Shown here: positions 1 to 6,518 of the stretch, piece by piece | Layout of the letters: every line of letters starts with the position of its first letter | Position numbering within the stretch: position 1 is the first letter of the stretch | Program-made: the position numbers and the translations under genes | DNA from: a virus | Virus record (IMG/VR): IMGVR_UViG_3300032083_000493 | Span: 1-22,091 of that record | Length of the DNA: 22,091 nucleotides | Strand: one strand, 5' to 3' | Notes under the pieces: model-generated | What the model was told of the DNA's origin: nothing | Database searches by the model: none | The model's input: the letters and a program-made list of their open reading frames with translations, nothing else

Positions 1-865
1 CAAGGGTAATGTCCCCAGTGGCATCAATAGTAAAAGTATCTGTAGCTGTAAGTGTATCACCATCAATAGTCATTTCATCTACAACCACACCCGCGTTGGC
101 TGTGACTACGCCAGCAACCGCCAAAGTAGATGCCATATCAACAGCACCATCAATATCTACAATGTCTAGGTTTGCAGTGCCGTCTACGTCTATGTCGCCT
201 GAAATGTCTAAGGCTGTACCTATCAGTGTTTGTGTAAATGTTACCTGCCCGTTGGAAGCTATGGTCATGGCGTCTACGTCTGAGGCAGAGCCAATAGTCT
301 TACCGTCACCAATGATTATATCGTCAGTAAATGTAGCAATGCCTGTTACACCAAGAGTGCCACCGATTGTGGCTAATCCACCAATCGCCACATCATCAGT
401 AACAGTCAGATCGTCTTGAACTTTAAGGTCAACAACATTCAACGAAGCAAAGGCGTCTACAACAGCAGCACCAGATCCTGCACCATCTAAATAAACAGCT
501 TTAACATCTCCTGGAGGGATCGTTACATTAGCACCAGAGCCTTGACTTATAATAATATTTTGCGAACCACTTGTGCCATTCTCTATAAAGTGCATTCTAG
601 ATAAAGTATTCGGAGCTATTGTAATCGTACAAGTAGAATCTAGTGTACCTGTATATTTAATATACATAGAGCGAGCAGGGTCTGTAGCCCCATCTGCAAC
701 GGTAGAGGTATGCGTATCTGCATTAGTCGTTATAGCCTCTGTGCCAAAACTAAAGCCTTCTGCAATTAATTCGAGGTTCGTGTTGGTTGTATCTCCCCAC
801 GTTCCTGATTGTTCGCCTGACCCAATTTCTTCTAATCGTAGATCATTTGTATATACACTTGCCAT
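1..865 (-). CDS. Tail fibre-like structural protein, N-terminal part (C-terminus beyond window)
   Basis: The frame is open from an ATG at 865 to the left edge, giving 288 codons without a stop, so the gene is truncated by the window. An AGGAG Shine-Dalgarno lies a few bases before the ATG. The N-terminus (MASVYTNDLRLEEIGSGEQS, residues 1-20) is a type I recognise from marine phage structural proteins, and the WGDTTN that follows continues it. The rest is low-complexity beta-rich sequence with repeated T/V-I-D-G-D and G-T-L-x-V-T-G patterns, such as DGTANLDIVDIDGAVD and TFTIDATGDITL, typical of elongated trimeric fibre shafts. It is the last gene visible in a run of virion genes, which fits a tail fibre or spike that contacts the host. 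Function is inferred from composition and position; no receptor-binding or chaperone domain can be seen because the C-terminus is missing. Confidence 0.75.
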   Translation of the reverse strand, partial: MASVYTNDLRLEEIGSGEQSGTWGDTTNTNLELIAEGFSFGTEAITTNADTHTSTVADGATDPARSMYIKYTGTLDSTCTITIAPNTLSRMHFIENGTSGSQNIIISQGSGANVTIPPGDVKAVYLDGAGSGAAVVDAFASLNVVDLKVQDDLTVTDDVAIGGLATIGGTLGVTGIATFTDDIIIGDGKTIGSASDVDAMTIASNGQVTFTQTLIGTALDISGDIDVDGTANLDIVDIDGAVDMASTLAVAGVVTANAGVVVDEMTIDGDTLTATDTFTIDATGDITL

Positions 866-876
866 ATTTTATCTCC

Positions 877-1440
877 TTATGCTGCTATTTCTATCCAAGA
901 AGGGGTCTGACTTGGTGATATTGCACTAAAATTCGGAGTCTGACTAGGTAAAACTTGACCCCATACTATTGGAAACTCACCTACAGAAGCAACAGATGCC
1001 GTAGCACTAAACCCTGTTACCTCAATATTCGCAGTTCCTGATGTTTCTGTTGTAGCACTGTTAACCGAAGCAGTAGCACCTATTCCAACATTTGTCTCAA
1101 ATGTATTGCCTACCGCAGTAGTACCTGCAACACCCATCTGTGTTTCAAATATACTACCTAAAGCAGATGTTCCTGCAACACCAGTAACAGATATATTCGC
1201 TAAACCTGTAACTGTAGTAGAGCCAACGCTACCTGTTGCATTCACCCCTACATTTGTTTCAAACGTATTACCTACTGCAGATGTTCCTGCAACACCAGTA
1301 ACAGCGACAGGATTATTAGTTGTTACAGAGCCAACGCTACCTGTTGCTGTGACAGAGTAAGCAACATTAGTATTCCATGTTCCTGCGTTCCACGAAGTTA
1401 GAGTACTATTCCATCCTTGAAAAGCAACAACTGTCGACAT
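877..1440 (-). CDS. Repeat-rich virion protein with C-terminal PSQTP repeats
   Basis: A 187-aa Gly/Ala/Thr/Val-rich protein with no charged core. A repeat of the form VTGVAGTSAVGNTFETNVGV occurs at about residues 47-66, 86-104 and 103-120, with related ATGSVGS and ATASV segments between copies. The C-terminus carries two PSQTP motifs (about 165-169 and 176-180), each followed by an aromatic residue (NF, SW). I recall such a QTP-aromatic tail from other marine phage structural proteins. The start overlaps the upstream stop by one base (TAATG), so translation is probably coupled. The likely role is a beta-structured virion or fibre-associated component between the adaptor genes and the fibre gene. 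No enzymatic motif is visible. Confidence 0.7.
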   Translation of the reverse strand: MSTVVAFQGWNSTLTSWNAGTWNTNVAYSVTATGSVGSVTTNNPVAVTGVAGTSAVGNTFETNVGVNATGSVGSTTVTGLANISVTGVAGTSALGSIFETQMGVAGTTAVGNTFETNVGIGATASVNSATTETSGTANIEVTGFSATASVASVGEFPIVWGQVLPSQTPNFSAISPSQTPSWIEIAA

Positions 1441-1877
1441 TAGGCTATCCTAATTATAGCATTACTCGCATCAGCTGTAGGAAACACTATTGTAAAATCG
1501 CCAGAGCTTGCTGCTTTATCTGCACCAAAATCTAACACAGCTACCGAAGGGTCGCCTGTTGCTGTTTCGTTAAATATCAAAGCTCCTCGTACTGCAGAGA
1601 TGGTTACATTGCTAAACACCTCATCAGCAAAATCAACAAGTGCAGTTGTACTACTTGCTACAGGAGTTACAGGGGCTAATGCCTGACCCTTTGCTGAATA
1701 GTTTGTTCCACTTATTTCATTGCTCGAAGTATACGCTGTTGTCGCTGCCGTGAACGAAGCACTATTGTCATACAATGCGATATTAAAAGTATTACCTGTT
1801 GTCGCCGTAAAGTTATGCACTCCTTTTAATAACTCTACTTTAAAAGAGGTACACAGAAAATTTCCCGTGAAAGCCAT
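1440..1877 (-). CDS. Probable virion structural protein (145 aa)
   Basis: The protein begins MAFTGNFLCTSFKVELLKG and continues with a beta-rich sequence containing GNTFNIALYDNSASFTAAT and ending FTIVFPTADASNAIIRIA. I recognise this N-terminal pattern (M-A-F-T-G-x-C-x-S-F-K-x-E-L-L) as recurrent in marine phage structural operons, but know no assigned biochemical function. An AGGAG motif precedes the ATG (TAAGGAGAATGTA). The stop overlaps the next start by one base, as expected for an operon of virion genes. No membrane segment, signal peptide or catalytic motif is seen. A tail or fibre-base component is likely from position. Confidence 0.7.
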   Translation of the reverse strand: MAFTGNFLCTSFKVELLKGVHNFTATTGNTFNIALYDNSASFTAATTAYTSSNEISGTNYSAKGQALAPVTPVASSTTALVDFADEVFSNVTISAVRGALIFNETATGDPSVAVLDFGADKAASSGDFTIVFPTADASNAIIRIA

Positions 1878-2170
1878 TACATTCTCCTTATATATTCTGC
1901 AAGTTTCGGGTTTCCAGAATCTTTTAGTGCATTGTATACAGTAGTTCTATCACTTTTAATAGCTTGTTTCATATACAACGCAATAATCGTTTCCATTTGT
2001 TTGCGATAAGCATGAGCTTGATCACGTATTGCAGGGTGAGCATTGTCAGATATGCCAACTATTTTATCGACACATCTTTTGGCTGTTTCCTCTGGAGTAA
2101 ACCCCCTGTTGTCTGTAGTTTCAACTGTAACAGAAAAGTTATTAGACATACCTAACGCTTCTGTCAACAT
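1877..2170 (-). CDS. Conserved small phage protein of unknown role (97 aa)
   Basis: A short, mostly helical hydrophilic protein containing VETTDNRGFTPEETAKRC and a later segment HPAIRDQAHAYRKQMETIIA. It has the look of a small virion assembly factor, but I know no function for it. The first ATG at 2170 overlaps the upstream stop (TAATG). An internal Met at residue 8 (2149) begins the more protein-like MSNNFSVTVETTD and may be the true start; neither site has a clearly better Shine-Dalgarno. It lies between the adaptor-like gene and the structural gene at 1440-1877. Confidence 0.65.
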   Translation of the reverse strand: MLTEALGMSNNFSVTVETTDNRGFTPEETAKRCVDKIVGISDNAHPAIRDQAHAYRKQMETIIALYMKQAIKSDRTTVYNALKDSGNPKLAEYIRRM

Positions 2171-3024
2171 TATGTCCTAGCCTTTCTTATAGATCCTGAT
2201 AAATATTCATCTGTTACTTCTTTAGCTTCGCCTAAGTTTTTAAGTCTTGCAAGAGATTCCGCATAACGAGAGTTATACATATTCATGGTTTCTTGATCAC
2301 CTTTCATATAAGTATAACACTCAATTAATGCTCCGTAAAGTAGAGCAAGTTCACCATTTTCACTAATCCAAGACTCTGTAGAGTCAGATCCTATGCTAGA
2401 TAATGTGCCTGTTGCTCCGCTAGAACTTCCTGTAATAGTCTCACCAACAGTAAAATCACCACTAGGAATTGTAACACTAAGTGAAGTAGAAGAGGGTACG
2501 GAAAGGACATCGGTCGACTCTCCACTTGTGCCTCCTGTTATTGTATCGCTTGTTGTAAAAGTGCCTACCACACTTGTTAAAGTCAAAGTGAATGAACTCG
2601 CTGTTAAACTAAGAGGACGATAAAAATAACTCATTTCAACAGCGTAACTACTATCAGGAGTAGGAGCTATAATAAAATTGTCTACATCAAACTGTGCGTA
2701 ATATTTAGGAGTTCCTGTAGTTGAAGGGTTAGGGTTATAAGATTGTACAAACTCTAACTCTTTAAAGTCTAAAAACTCAAAATTACTATTGTTGGTAAGT
2801 GATATTGAATTAGGAGCTAAAAAATCTGTAGGACAATTTAAAAATTTATTACTTGCGGTCATAGATCCCGAAACATTTTTTTGAAAAAGATTTAACTGTA
2901 CTGATTTCAGTATACGCTCTTCTGCAAGCCTAATAAACATTGGCAGATTAGATACAAAAGAAACTTCATCGTTTTGAGTATAATCTTTTAAAGCTGACTT
3001 TAAAGTTGAATAGGTAAAACTCAT
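2170..3024 (-). CDS. Phage adaptor / head-completion protein carrying an inserted beta-repeat domain
   Basis: A 284-aa protein whose two ends look like a phage head-tail adaptor of the SU10-adaptor/gp6-like type. The helical N-terminus (STLKSALKDYTQNDEVSFVS, LPMFIRLAEERIL, residues 6-39) is followed by a beta segment with the typical PTDFLAP motif (65-71) and KYYAQFDVDNFIIAPTP (107-123). The C-terminus is helical, with ELALLYGALIECYTYMKGD (225-243). Between YRPLSLT (135-141) and STESWISENGEL (215-226) sits an apparent insertion of about 70 residues, rich in Thr/Ser/Gly, with two copies of a F-T-x-x-(D/E)-TITG-(G/S)-(T/S)SG motif (156-169 and 191-204). In the plain family those flanks would run directly together. 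The start overlaps the upstream stop by four bases (ATGA). Role: joins the portal ring to the tail. The fold assignment is by pattern recognition. Confidence 0.7.
   Translation of the reverse strand: MSFTYSTLKSALKDYTQNDEVSFVSNLPMFIRLAEERILKSVQLNLFQKNVSGSMTASNKFLNCPTDFLAPNSISLTNNSNFEFLDFKELEFVQSYNPNPSTTGTPKYYAQFDVDNFIIAPTPDSSYAVEMSYFYRPLSLTASSFTLTLTSVVGTFTTSDTITGGTSGESTDVLSVPSSTSLSVTIPSGDFTVGETITGSSSGATGTLSSIGSDSTESWISENGELALLYGALIECYTYMKGDQETMNMYNSRYAESLARLKNLGEAKEVTDEYLSGSIRKART
2386..2601 (-). other. Inserted beta-repeat domain inside the adaptor protein (residues about 142-213)
   Basis: These bases encode a Thr/Ser/Gly-rich segment with almost no charged or aromatic residues, unlike its flanks. 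Two internal copies are visible, FTTSDTITGGTSGE and FTVGETITGSSSGATG. The neighbouring gene at 3317-4222 contains two more copies (FTVGETITGGTSGATA and FVATETITGGTSSATT). The boundaries are judged from where the adaptor-like sequence stops and resumes. Confidence 0.6.
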
Positions 3025-3320
3025 GTTGTAACCTCTACTTTCCCTACAGAGCTAATTCCTTGTATCGACGTATTGGTAAAAAGAGGAAATGTGTTTTGAC
3101 CCACAAGTATTTCAGCAGGTTCTTTTCTATCAGGACGAGGATCTCGTAAGGCTTCTGGCTCAAACGGCACAGGACTTGGTTCTAATTGAGGGTGTTTTTG
3201 TTCAAAACATTCAGGACATACTCTTAGACCGTTCCATTCTTTTCGTAATGAAACATAATCATACTGTTGACCGCATCGGTCACATAAAGCTAAAGCGTAT
3301 TGTCCAGTTGCAAATTTCAT
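3021..3320 (-). CDS. Small zinc-ribbon protein in the head-tail gene cluster
   Basis: A 99-aa protein with two Cys pairs, C13-D-R-C16 and C35-P-E-C38, separated by 18 residues, a typical four-cysteine zinc ribbon. The aromatic YDYVSLRKEWNGLRVC between the knuckles fits the fold. After residue 42 the chain becomes proline-rich (PQLEPSPVPFEPEALRDPRP) and probably extended. The start is the ATG at 3320, overlapping the upstream stop by four bases; its own stop overlaps the adaptor start by four bases. Small zinc ribbons next to connector genes are common in marine phage genomes; whether this one binds DNA, the connector or a host protein cannot be told. Confidence 0.7.
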   Translation of the reverse strand: MKFATGQYALALCDRCGQQYDYVSLRKEWNGLRVCPECFEQKHPQLEPSPVPFEPEALRDPRPDRKEPAEILVGQNTFPLFTNTSIQGISSVGKVEVTT

Positions 3321-4222
3321 CTTATAAACGTGTAATAATCTCTACTAGGGGTTAATGTTAAACTAGCTCGGTCACGATCTTCCGCAGCAGCTCGCTCAAA
3401 TTCTTCTTCATATACAGCTTTTAACAGTTGTACCCGATTAGGTGCTTTTTTCAAACTGATATAATAAGCTAACCCTGCTGCTAAACAAGGATAAAACCTA
3501 AACGGCACATCTACTGTATTTTGTGGATTGTCTGCATCGTCAATTCTTACAAGCCTGTCAAAAACAAGAGTGTATGTTGTTGCATCAGGAGTTCCCCACA
3601 GTTTTACAACAGGTGTGATTTGTCTGTCTATGTAAAATTGCGAAGGTCTTGCAGTTGTTCGTTTGCTCGGGATATTTATAAAAGTATCACGACTTATTCT
3701 ACTTATGGCAATATCTGATTGTGTTGAAGCACCTGCATTTTGTCTTACAACAGCAGACAAAATATCTATGGTGCTTCTCACATTAGTAAAATCAACAGCA
3801 GCCGTAACCGTAGTAGTCGCACTGCTTGTGCCACCTGTGATTGTTTCTGTAGCAACAAAAGTTCCAGAAGGTATGGTTATAGCAATAACAGTAGATGATG
3901 TAACGCTCGTTATAGAAGCAGTCGCACCACTTGTACCGCCTGTGATTGTTTCGCCCACCGTAAAAGAGCCACTAGCTCCTACGGTCATAGTTAAAATTCC
4001 TGCAGGATAATCGGCAATATCTGTAACTAAAGGTAAAGATACCTGCTCAATAGTCCAACGATTTAGCCCCCGATTTGCCCAGTCTGCAAAGAGTAAATTT
4101 AAAGAACGTCTTGCTGTTTTTAAATCATATCCTGTAGATACAATTAAACCACAGCGTTCAAACGCTTCTTCAACGTACTCTGCTACATCTGGTTCAAAAT
4201 CTATTGATCCTGAAACTGCCAT
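3317..4222 (-). CDS. P22 gp4-like packaged-DNA stabilisation / adaptor protein with inserted beta-repeat domain
   Basis: A 301-aa protein. The N-terminus (VEEAFERCGLIVSTGYDL, then ARRSLNLLFADWANRGLNRW at 38-56, then IEQVSLPLV) matches the pattern of the phage P22 gp4-type tail accessory factor that plugs the portal after packaging. The C-terminus is beta strands and helices: SRDTFINIPSKRTTARPSQF (177-196), VVKLWGTPD (205-213), and a terminal helix with LAAGLAYYISLKKA (247-260). Residues about 76-148 are a Thr/Gly/Ala-rich insertion between DYPAG and VRSTIDILSAVVR, with two copies of a TITGGTS motif (92-98 and 127-133). The start overlaps the upstream stop by one base. It would act at the portal-tail junction with the protein at 2170-3024. 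The family call is from sequence pattern only. Confidence 0.7.
   Translation of the reverse strand: MAVSGSIDFEPDVAEYVEEAFERCGLIVSTGYDLKTARRSLNLLFADWANRGLNRWTIEQVSLPLVTDIADYPAGILTMTVGASGSFTVGETITGGTSGATASITSVTSSTVIAITIPSGTFVATETITGGTSSATTTVTAAVDFTNVRSTIDILSAVVRQNAGASTQSDIAISRISRDTFINIPSKRTTARPSQFYIDRQITPVVKLWGTPDATTYTLVFDRLVRIDDADNPQNTVDVPFRFYPCLAAGLAYYISLKKAPNRVQLLKAVYEEEFERAAAEDRDRASLTLTPSRDYYTFIR
3779..3997 (-). other. Inserted beta-repeat domain inside the gp4-like protein (residues about 76-148)
   Basis: The segment encodes two copies of a TITGG repeat (FTVGETITGGTSGATA at 87-102 and FVATETITGGTSSATT at 122-137) in a Thr/Ser/Gly/Val background. It interrupts a head-completion domain at a beta turn (DYPAG before it, STIDILSAVVR after it). 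It matches the insertion in the adaptor at 2386-2601. Confidence 0.6.
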
Positions 4223-4506
4223 TAACTATATGGTCCTTTAATAACTTTACCGCCTTTTTTCATGCCTTTAGGTTTCATCATTTTGCCACCCATTTTCATA
4301 CCTTTGGGTTTCATCATTTTGCCACCGTTCTTCATGCCTTTAGGCTTCATAGCCTTACCACCCATTTTCATACCTTTGGGCTTCATAGCCTTACCGCCGT
4401 TCTTCATTTTTTTCGTCTTGTTCATGATTTCAAAATCTCCACTGTCAATTCTGTTGTTATTGTTGCGATCTAACTTTTTTTGTTTCCCAACAAGCTTTTT
4501 ACCCAT
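4222..4506 (-). CDS. Basic KPKGM-repeat protein with an EF-hand-like loop (94 aa)
   Basis: The start is the ATG at 4506, ten codons inside the longest reading frame, because AAAGGAGGAA lies just before it. The N-terminus has a calcium-loop-like sequence DRNNNNRIDSGD (residues 13-24) with oxygen ligands at loop positions 1, 3, 5, 9 and 12 and Ile at 8, as in EF-hand or dockerin loops; Asn replaces the usual Gly at position 6. The rest is four exact-length 12-residue repeats, KxGGKxMKPKGM (35-82), plus a degenerate fifth ending GGKVIKGPYS. The net charge is strongly positive. The start lies inside the previous gene's last codons (8-base overlap). Similar Lys/Gly-rich small proteins recur in marine phage structural operons; a nucleic-acid or membrane contact is possible but unproven. 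Confidence 0.75.
   Translation of the reverse strand: MGKKLVGKQKKLDRNNNNRIDSGDFEIMNKTKKMKNGGKAMKPKGMKMGGKAMKPKGMKNGGKMMKPKGMKMGGKMMKPKGMKKGGKVIKGPYS
4261..4404 (-). repeat. Four 36-bp coding tandem repeats (KxGGKxMKPKGM)
   Basis: Four consecutive 36-bp units encode 12-residue repeats. The third residue group alternates Ala-Met in units 1-2 and Met-Met in units 3-4, and Asn/Met alternate at residue 2, suggesting duplication of a two-unit (72-bp) block. Confidence 0.85.
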
Positions 4507-5185
4507 CGTTTCCTCCTTTGTTATACAAATTGTCAAACACTCTATTCACATCTAGTGTATAGTCTAAATCGGACTTTGAATAGTGTATATGTTGAGATGG
4601 TCTAAAATCAGGAGCACCTTCCCCTGTCCCAAACCACGCAGGGTGAGTTACTCTAACCCTGTTATTGGGTAATGCTACAATATTCCCTGTCCATATTCCT
4701 GCATCAAGTAATTGTAAAACGTGTGATTGTTTATGCTGTGCAGGGTCATCTGCAATTTCACTGTCAGTATAATCTACAGTAAACATATACTTTGCAGGAA
4801 AAAACTCGCCATTTATTTTTGCCAACCAAGGACAAGGCGTTGTTCTATCCATAACATACACTGCATGGTTGTGTGAAGAACAATCCCAAGGTTGGGCATC
4901 ATATGTTTCCATGGGGTGTGACCATTCCTCTAAAGGAACATCGCCTAACAATCCAGTTATAGGCATCCTTGCCCACATAGCACCGCCATGAACAGTATCT
5001 TCTGGTTCGCCTTCTGCTTCGTTACCTGTAAATATTACTTGAAAACTTAAACACCTGTTTGGAATAGTCGTAACAGCGATAGCCATAGCGTGTAAAAACT
5101 CGCCATGATATTTCTCGTGGTTATGAGTATACTCTTTTCTCACCCAACATTTAAAATATGGGATGTTACTTTGTAAGTAACTCAT
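4499..5185 (-). CDS. Conserved marine phage protein of unknown function (228 aa, His/Trp-rich)
   Basis: A full-length soluble protein with an unusual number of His, Trp, Tyr and Cys residues. It opens MSYLQSNIPYFKCWVRKEY, followed by HNHEKYHGEFLHAMAIAV, HGGAMWARMPITGLLGD, WSHPMETYDAQPWDCSSHNH and PCPWLAKINGEFFPAKYMF. I recognise this type as widespread in marine phage structural operons but know no assigned function. The clustered His/Asp residues could bind metal, but no known metal-enzyme motif is clear. It ends in the short gap-free overlap with the KPKGM-repeat gene and follows the 58-aa gene after 3 bases. No signal peptide or membrane segment. Confidence 0.75.
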   Translation of the reverse strand: MSYLQSNIPYFKCWVRKEYTHNHEKYHGEFLHAMAIAVTTIPNRCLSFQVIFTGNEAEGEPEDTVHGGAMWARMPITGLLGDVPLEEWSHPMETYDAQPWDCSSHNHAVYVMDRTTPCPWLAKINGEFFPAKYMFTVDYTDSEIADDPAQHKQSHVLQLLDAGIWTGNIVALPNNRVRVTHPAWFGTGEGAPDFRPSQHIHYSKSDLDYTLDVNRVFDNLYNKGGNDG

Positions 5186-5188
5186 TCG

Positions 5189-5365
5189 TTAGCTGTAAGG
5201 ACCTTTGACAACCTTACCCCCATCTTTTAATTTTTTAGTTTTTTTAGGAAAACCTGCTTGCATATTTGCATAAGCTTTAGGGTCAATAGTAGAATCTTTT
5301 TTAGATCTAGAAGTGCCTTTTTTCTTACGTTGATTAATATTGTAATATAAACCTTTTTTCGCCAT
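5189..5365 (-). CDS. Small basic protein sharing a GGKVxKGPYS tail (58 aa)
   Basis: The start is taken at the ATG at 5365, which begins MAKKGLYYNINQRKKKGTSR and has an AAGGAG Shine-Dalgarno; the longer open frame upstream (MGYCCFDCWCCC) lacks a site and runs into other genes. The protein is Lys/Arg-rich and ends KKLKDGGKVVKGPYS. The last ten residues match the end of the KPKGM-repeat protein at 4222-4506 except for Val/Ile, which is unlikely by chance. Function unknown; the shared tail suggests a common binding partner or a sorting signal. Confidence 0.7.
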   Translation of the reverse strand: MAKKGLYYNINQRKKKGTSRSKKDSTIDPKAYANMQAGFPKKTKKLKDGGKVVKGPYS

Positions 5366-5397
5366 CGTTTGCTCCTTCATTTGACCACGAGTAATTG

Positions 5398-5559
5398 TCA
5401 TGAAAATATCTTTTCTAAAACAGCAGCACCAACAATCAAAGCAGCAATACCCCACATACGCATATCTAATTTATCTAGACCTCTTTCGATCTTTGCGTAC
5501 CTACGGTTGCATTCTTCTTCATGTTTTTCTAATAATGCTAACATCTCTTTCACTGTCAT
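5398..5559 (-). CDS. Small coiled-coil protein with C-terminal membrane anchor (53 aa)
   Basis: I choose the ATG at 5559 because it follows the stop of the upstream gene by one base (TAA-G-ATG), giving reinitiation, and because the peptide it opens is well formed: MTVKEMLALLEKHEEECNRR. Residues 1-32 form a charged helix with heptad-like Leu spacing. Residues about 35-49 (MWGIAALIVGAAVLE) are a single membrane segment near the C-terminus. The longer open frame to 5688 lies inside the neighbouring gene and is rejected. It resembles small membrane-anchored coiled coils found beside tail genes in marine phages. Its role, possibly envelope-associated, is unknown. Confidence 0.6.
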   Translation of the reverse strand: MTVKEMLALLEKHEEECNRRYAKIERGLDKLDMRMWGIAALIVGAAVLEKIFS

Positions 5560-5560
5560 C

Positions 5561-5845
5561 TTACCACGCTTTGCACGACCAATATCGAGCACTGAATTTA
5601 TCTTTAGCTGTATCGCAATTATGTCTTGCTCTAAAACTTTTTCTTCTAGCAGGTTGGTCTTTTTTAATAGACATATTTTGATCGCCAAAACGAACGAGTT
5701 TTATCTCGCTACCTTTTTTAGCTAAAACTGCTGATTTCTTTTTAGCACTCGGTGTTCGCTTGGGTTTGTTAAATCCTGCAAAACTTTCACCTCTGTAAAC
5801 AACTCTACCAGAAGCCGTTCGTTTTACATCTTTAGTAGTAGCCAT
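5561..5845 (-). CDS. Basic protein with a conserved FRARHNCD...RYWSCKAW domain (94 aa)
   Basis: A small basic protein. The N-terminus MATTKDVKRTASGRVVYRGE leads to a Lys/Ser-rich linker (PKRTPSAKKKSAVLAKKGS). The C-terminal half contains VRFGDQNMSIKKDQPARRKS, FRARHNCD (71-78) and RYWSCKAW (87-94). I recall this C-terminal module from phages and large DNA viruses, filed as a domain of unknown function (I believe DUF5872, not checked). Two conserved Cys and one His could form a metal site. An AGGAG Shine-Dalgarno lies before the ATG. It is followed by the 53-aa membrane protein with a one-base gap. Confidence 0.75.
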   Translation of the reverse strand: MATTKDVKRTASGRVVYRGESFAGFNKPKRTPSAKKKSAVLAKKGSEIKLVRFGDQNMSIKKDQPARRKSFRARHNCDTAKDKFSARYWSCKAW

Positions 5846-5869
5846 AACAACTCCTGCGAATTAAAACCT

Positions 5870-6472
5870 CTATGAGTGGAAAATATTCATCAATGAAACA
5901 GTCGCGACTGTGTACGCGAGAGCTAAACCATCTACAAACAAAAGCCCCTCGTCAGGTATAGTATTATCTACCGTAGCATGATCTGTACCAATAGTTTGAG
6001 CTTTAAAAACAATAGTTCCACTTTCAGGTGTTCCATTATAAAAATCAACTAACCCTGCTGTTCCTCCAGATACAATAGAAGTACCTACAAGCCGAACTCT
6101 GCCACCGCCTCCTGCTGCTTTAGCACACAAATCTCCTGAGCCTACTGTGATATTTGCAGCATACTTGGCAGAGCATTCAACTCCACTAACTGTTAAAAAT
6201 AGTTTAGTTCCTGCAACTGCTTCTGCCGAACCTGTTGAAGTTATAACTTCAGTCATTGCACTGCCAAAAACATCAGTTCCTGTAATCGTACAGGTTTTAC
6301 CATTATCGCCTGTGCCTGTAGTCGTAACGGTTACGTTTCTAGCACCACCACCTAAAAAAGTAGTCTGTGCCATAGTCGCTGATGTATCTGGTCTAGCTGC
6401 TGTAACTAAACGGTCTGGGTCTGCTGCGTTCTCATCAGTTATAAACGCCACTTGTACGTCTGATCCTGCCAT
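5870..6472 (-). CDS. Beta-rich structural protein, possibly head decoration (200 aa)
   Basis: The start ATG has an AGGAG Shine-Dalgarno six bases upstream. The protein is rich in Gly, Thr, Ala and Val, with a Gly stretch FLGGGARNVTVTTTGTGDNG near residues 39-58 and AAGGGGRVRLVGTSIVSGGT near 117-136. This is the composition of small all-beta capsid decoration or tail-collar proteins. It lies between another beta-rich protein and the small-gene cluster. No catalytic motif or membrane segment. I recognise the general type from marine phage operons but cannot name the function. Confidence 0.65.
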   Translation of the reverse strand: MAGSDVQVAFITDENAADPDRLVTAARPDTSATMAQTTFLGGGARNVTVTTTGTGDNGKTCTITGTDVFGSAMTEVITSTGSAEAVAGTKLFLTVSGVECSAKYAANITVGSGDLCAKAAGGGGRVRLVGTSIVSGGTAGLVDFYNGTPESGTIVFKAQTIGTDHATVDNTIPDEGLLFVDGLALAYTVATVSLMNIFHS

Positions 6473-6491
6473 TTTAATCTCCTATAATGAG

Positions 6492-6512
6492 AGGGGGGAA
6501 CGAGTCCCCCCT
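6492..6512 (-). terminator. GC hairpin between two structural genes (weak terminator or processing site)
   Basis: Seven base pairs (A + GGGGGG with CCCCCC + T) around a 7-nt loop lie just after the stop of the gene ending at 6519 and before the next Shine-Dalgarno. On the transcript strand no uridine run follows (CTCATTATAG), so it may attenuate or protect RNA rather than end transcription. Confidence 0.45.
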
Positions 6513-6518
6513 GATAAA

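Noticed and set aside
9-929. Open frames on the plus strand opposite the left-end structural genes
   Set aside because: They mirror real minus-strand genes with good Shine-Dalgarno sites and protein-like composition; the plus frames are Val/Pro/Ser-rich shadows of Thr/Gly-rich coding DNA.
4204-4555. Plus-strand frames with repeated phenylalanine, leucine and proline motifs
   Set aside because: They are antisense images of the KPKGM tandem repeat gene.
5189-5455. Longer form of the 58-aa protein starting with a Cys/Trp-rich segment
   Set aside because: The extra segment overlaps the neighbouring gene in another frame and lacks a ribosome site; the ATG at 5365 has one.
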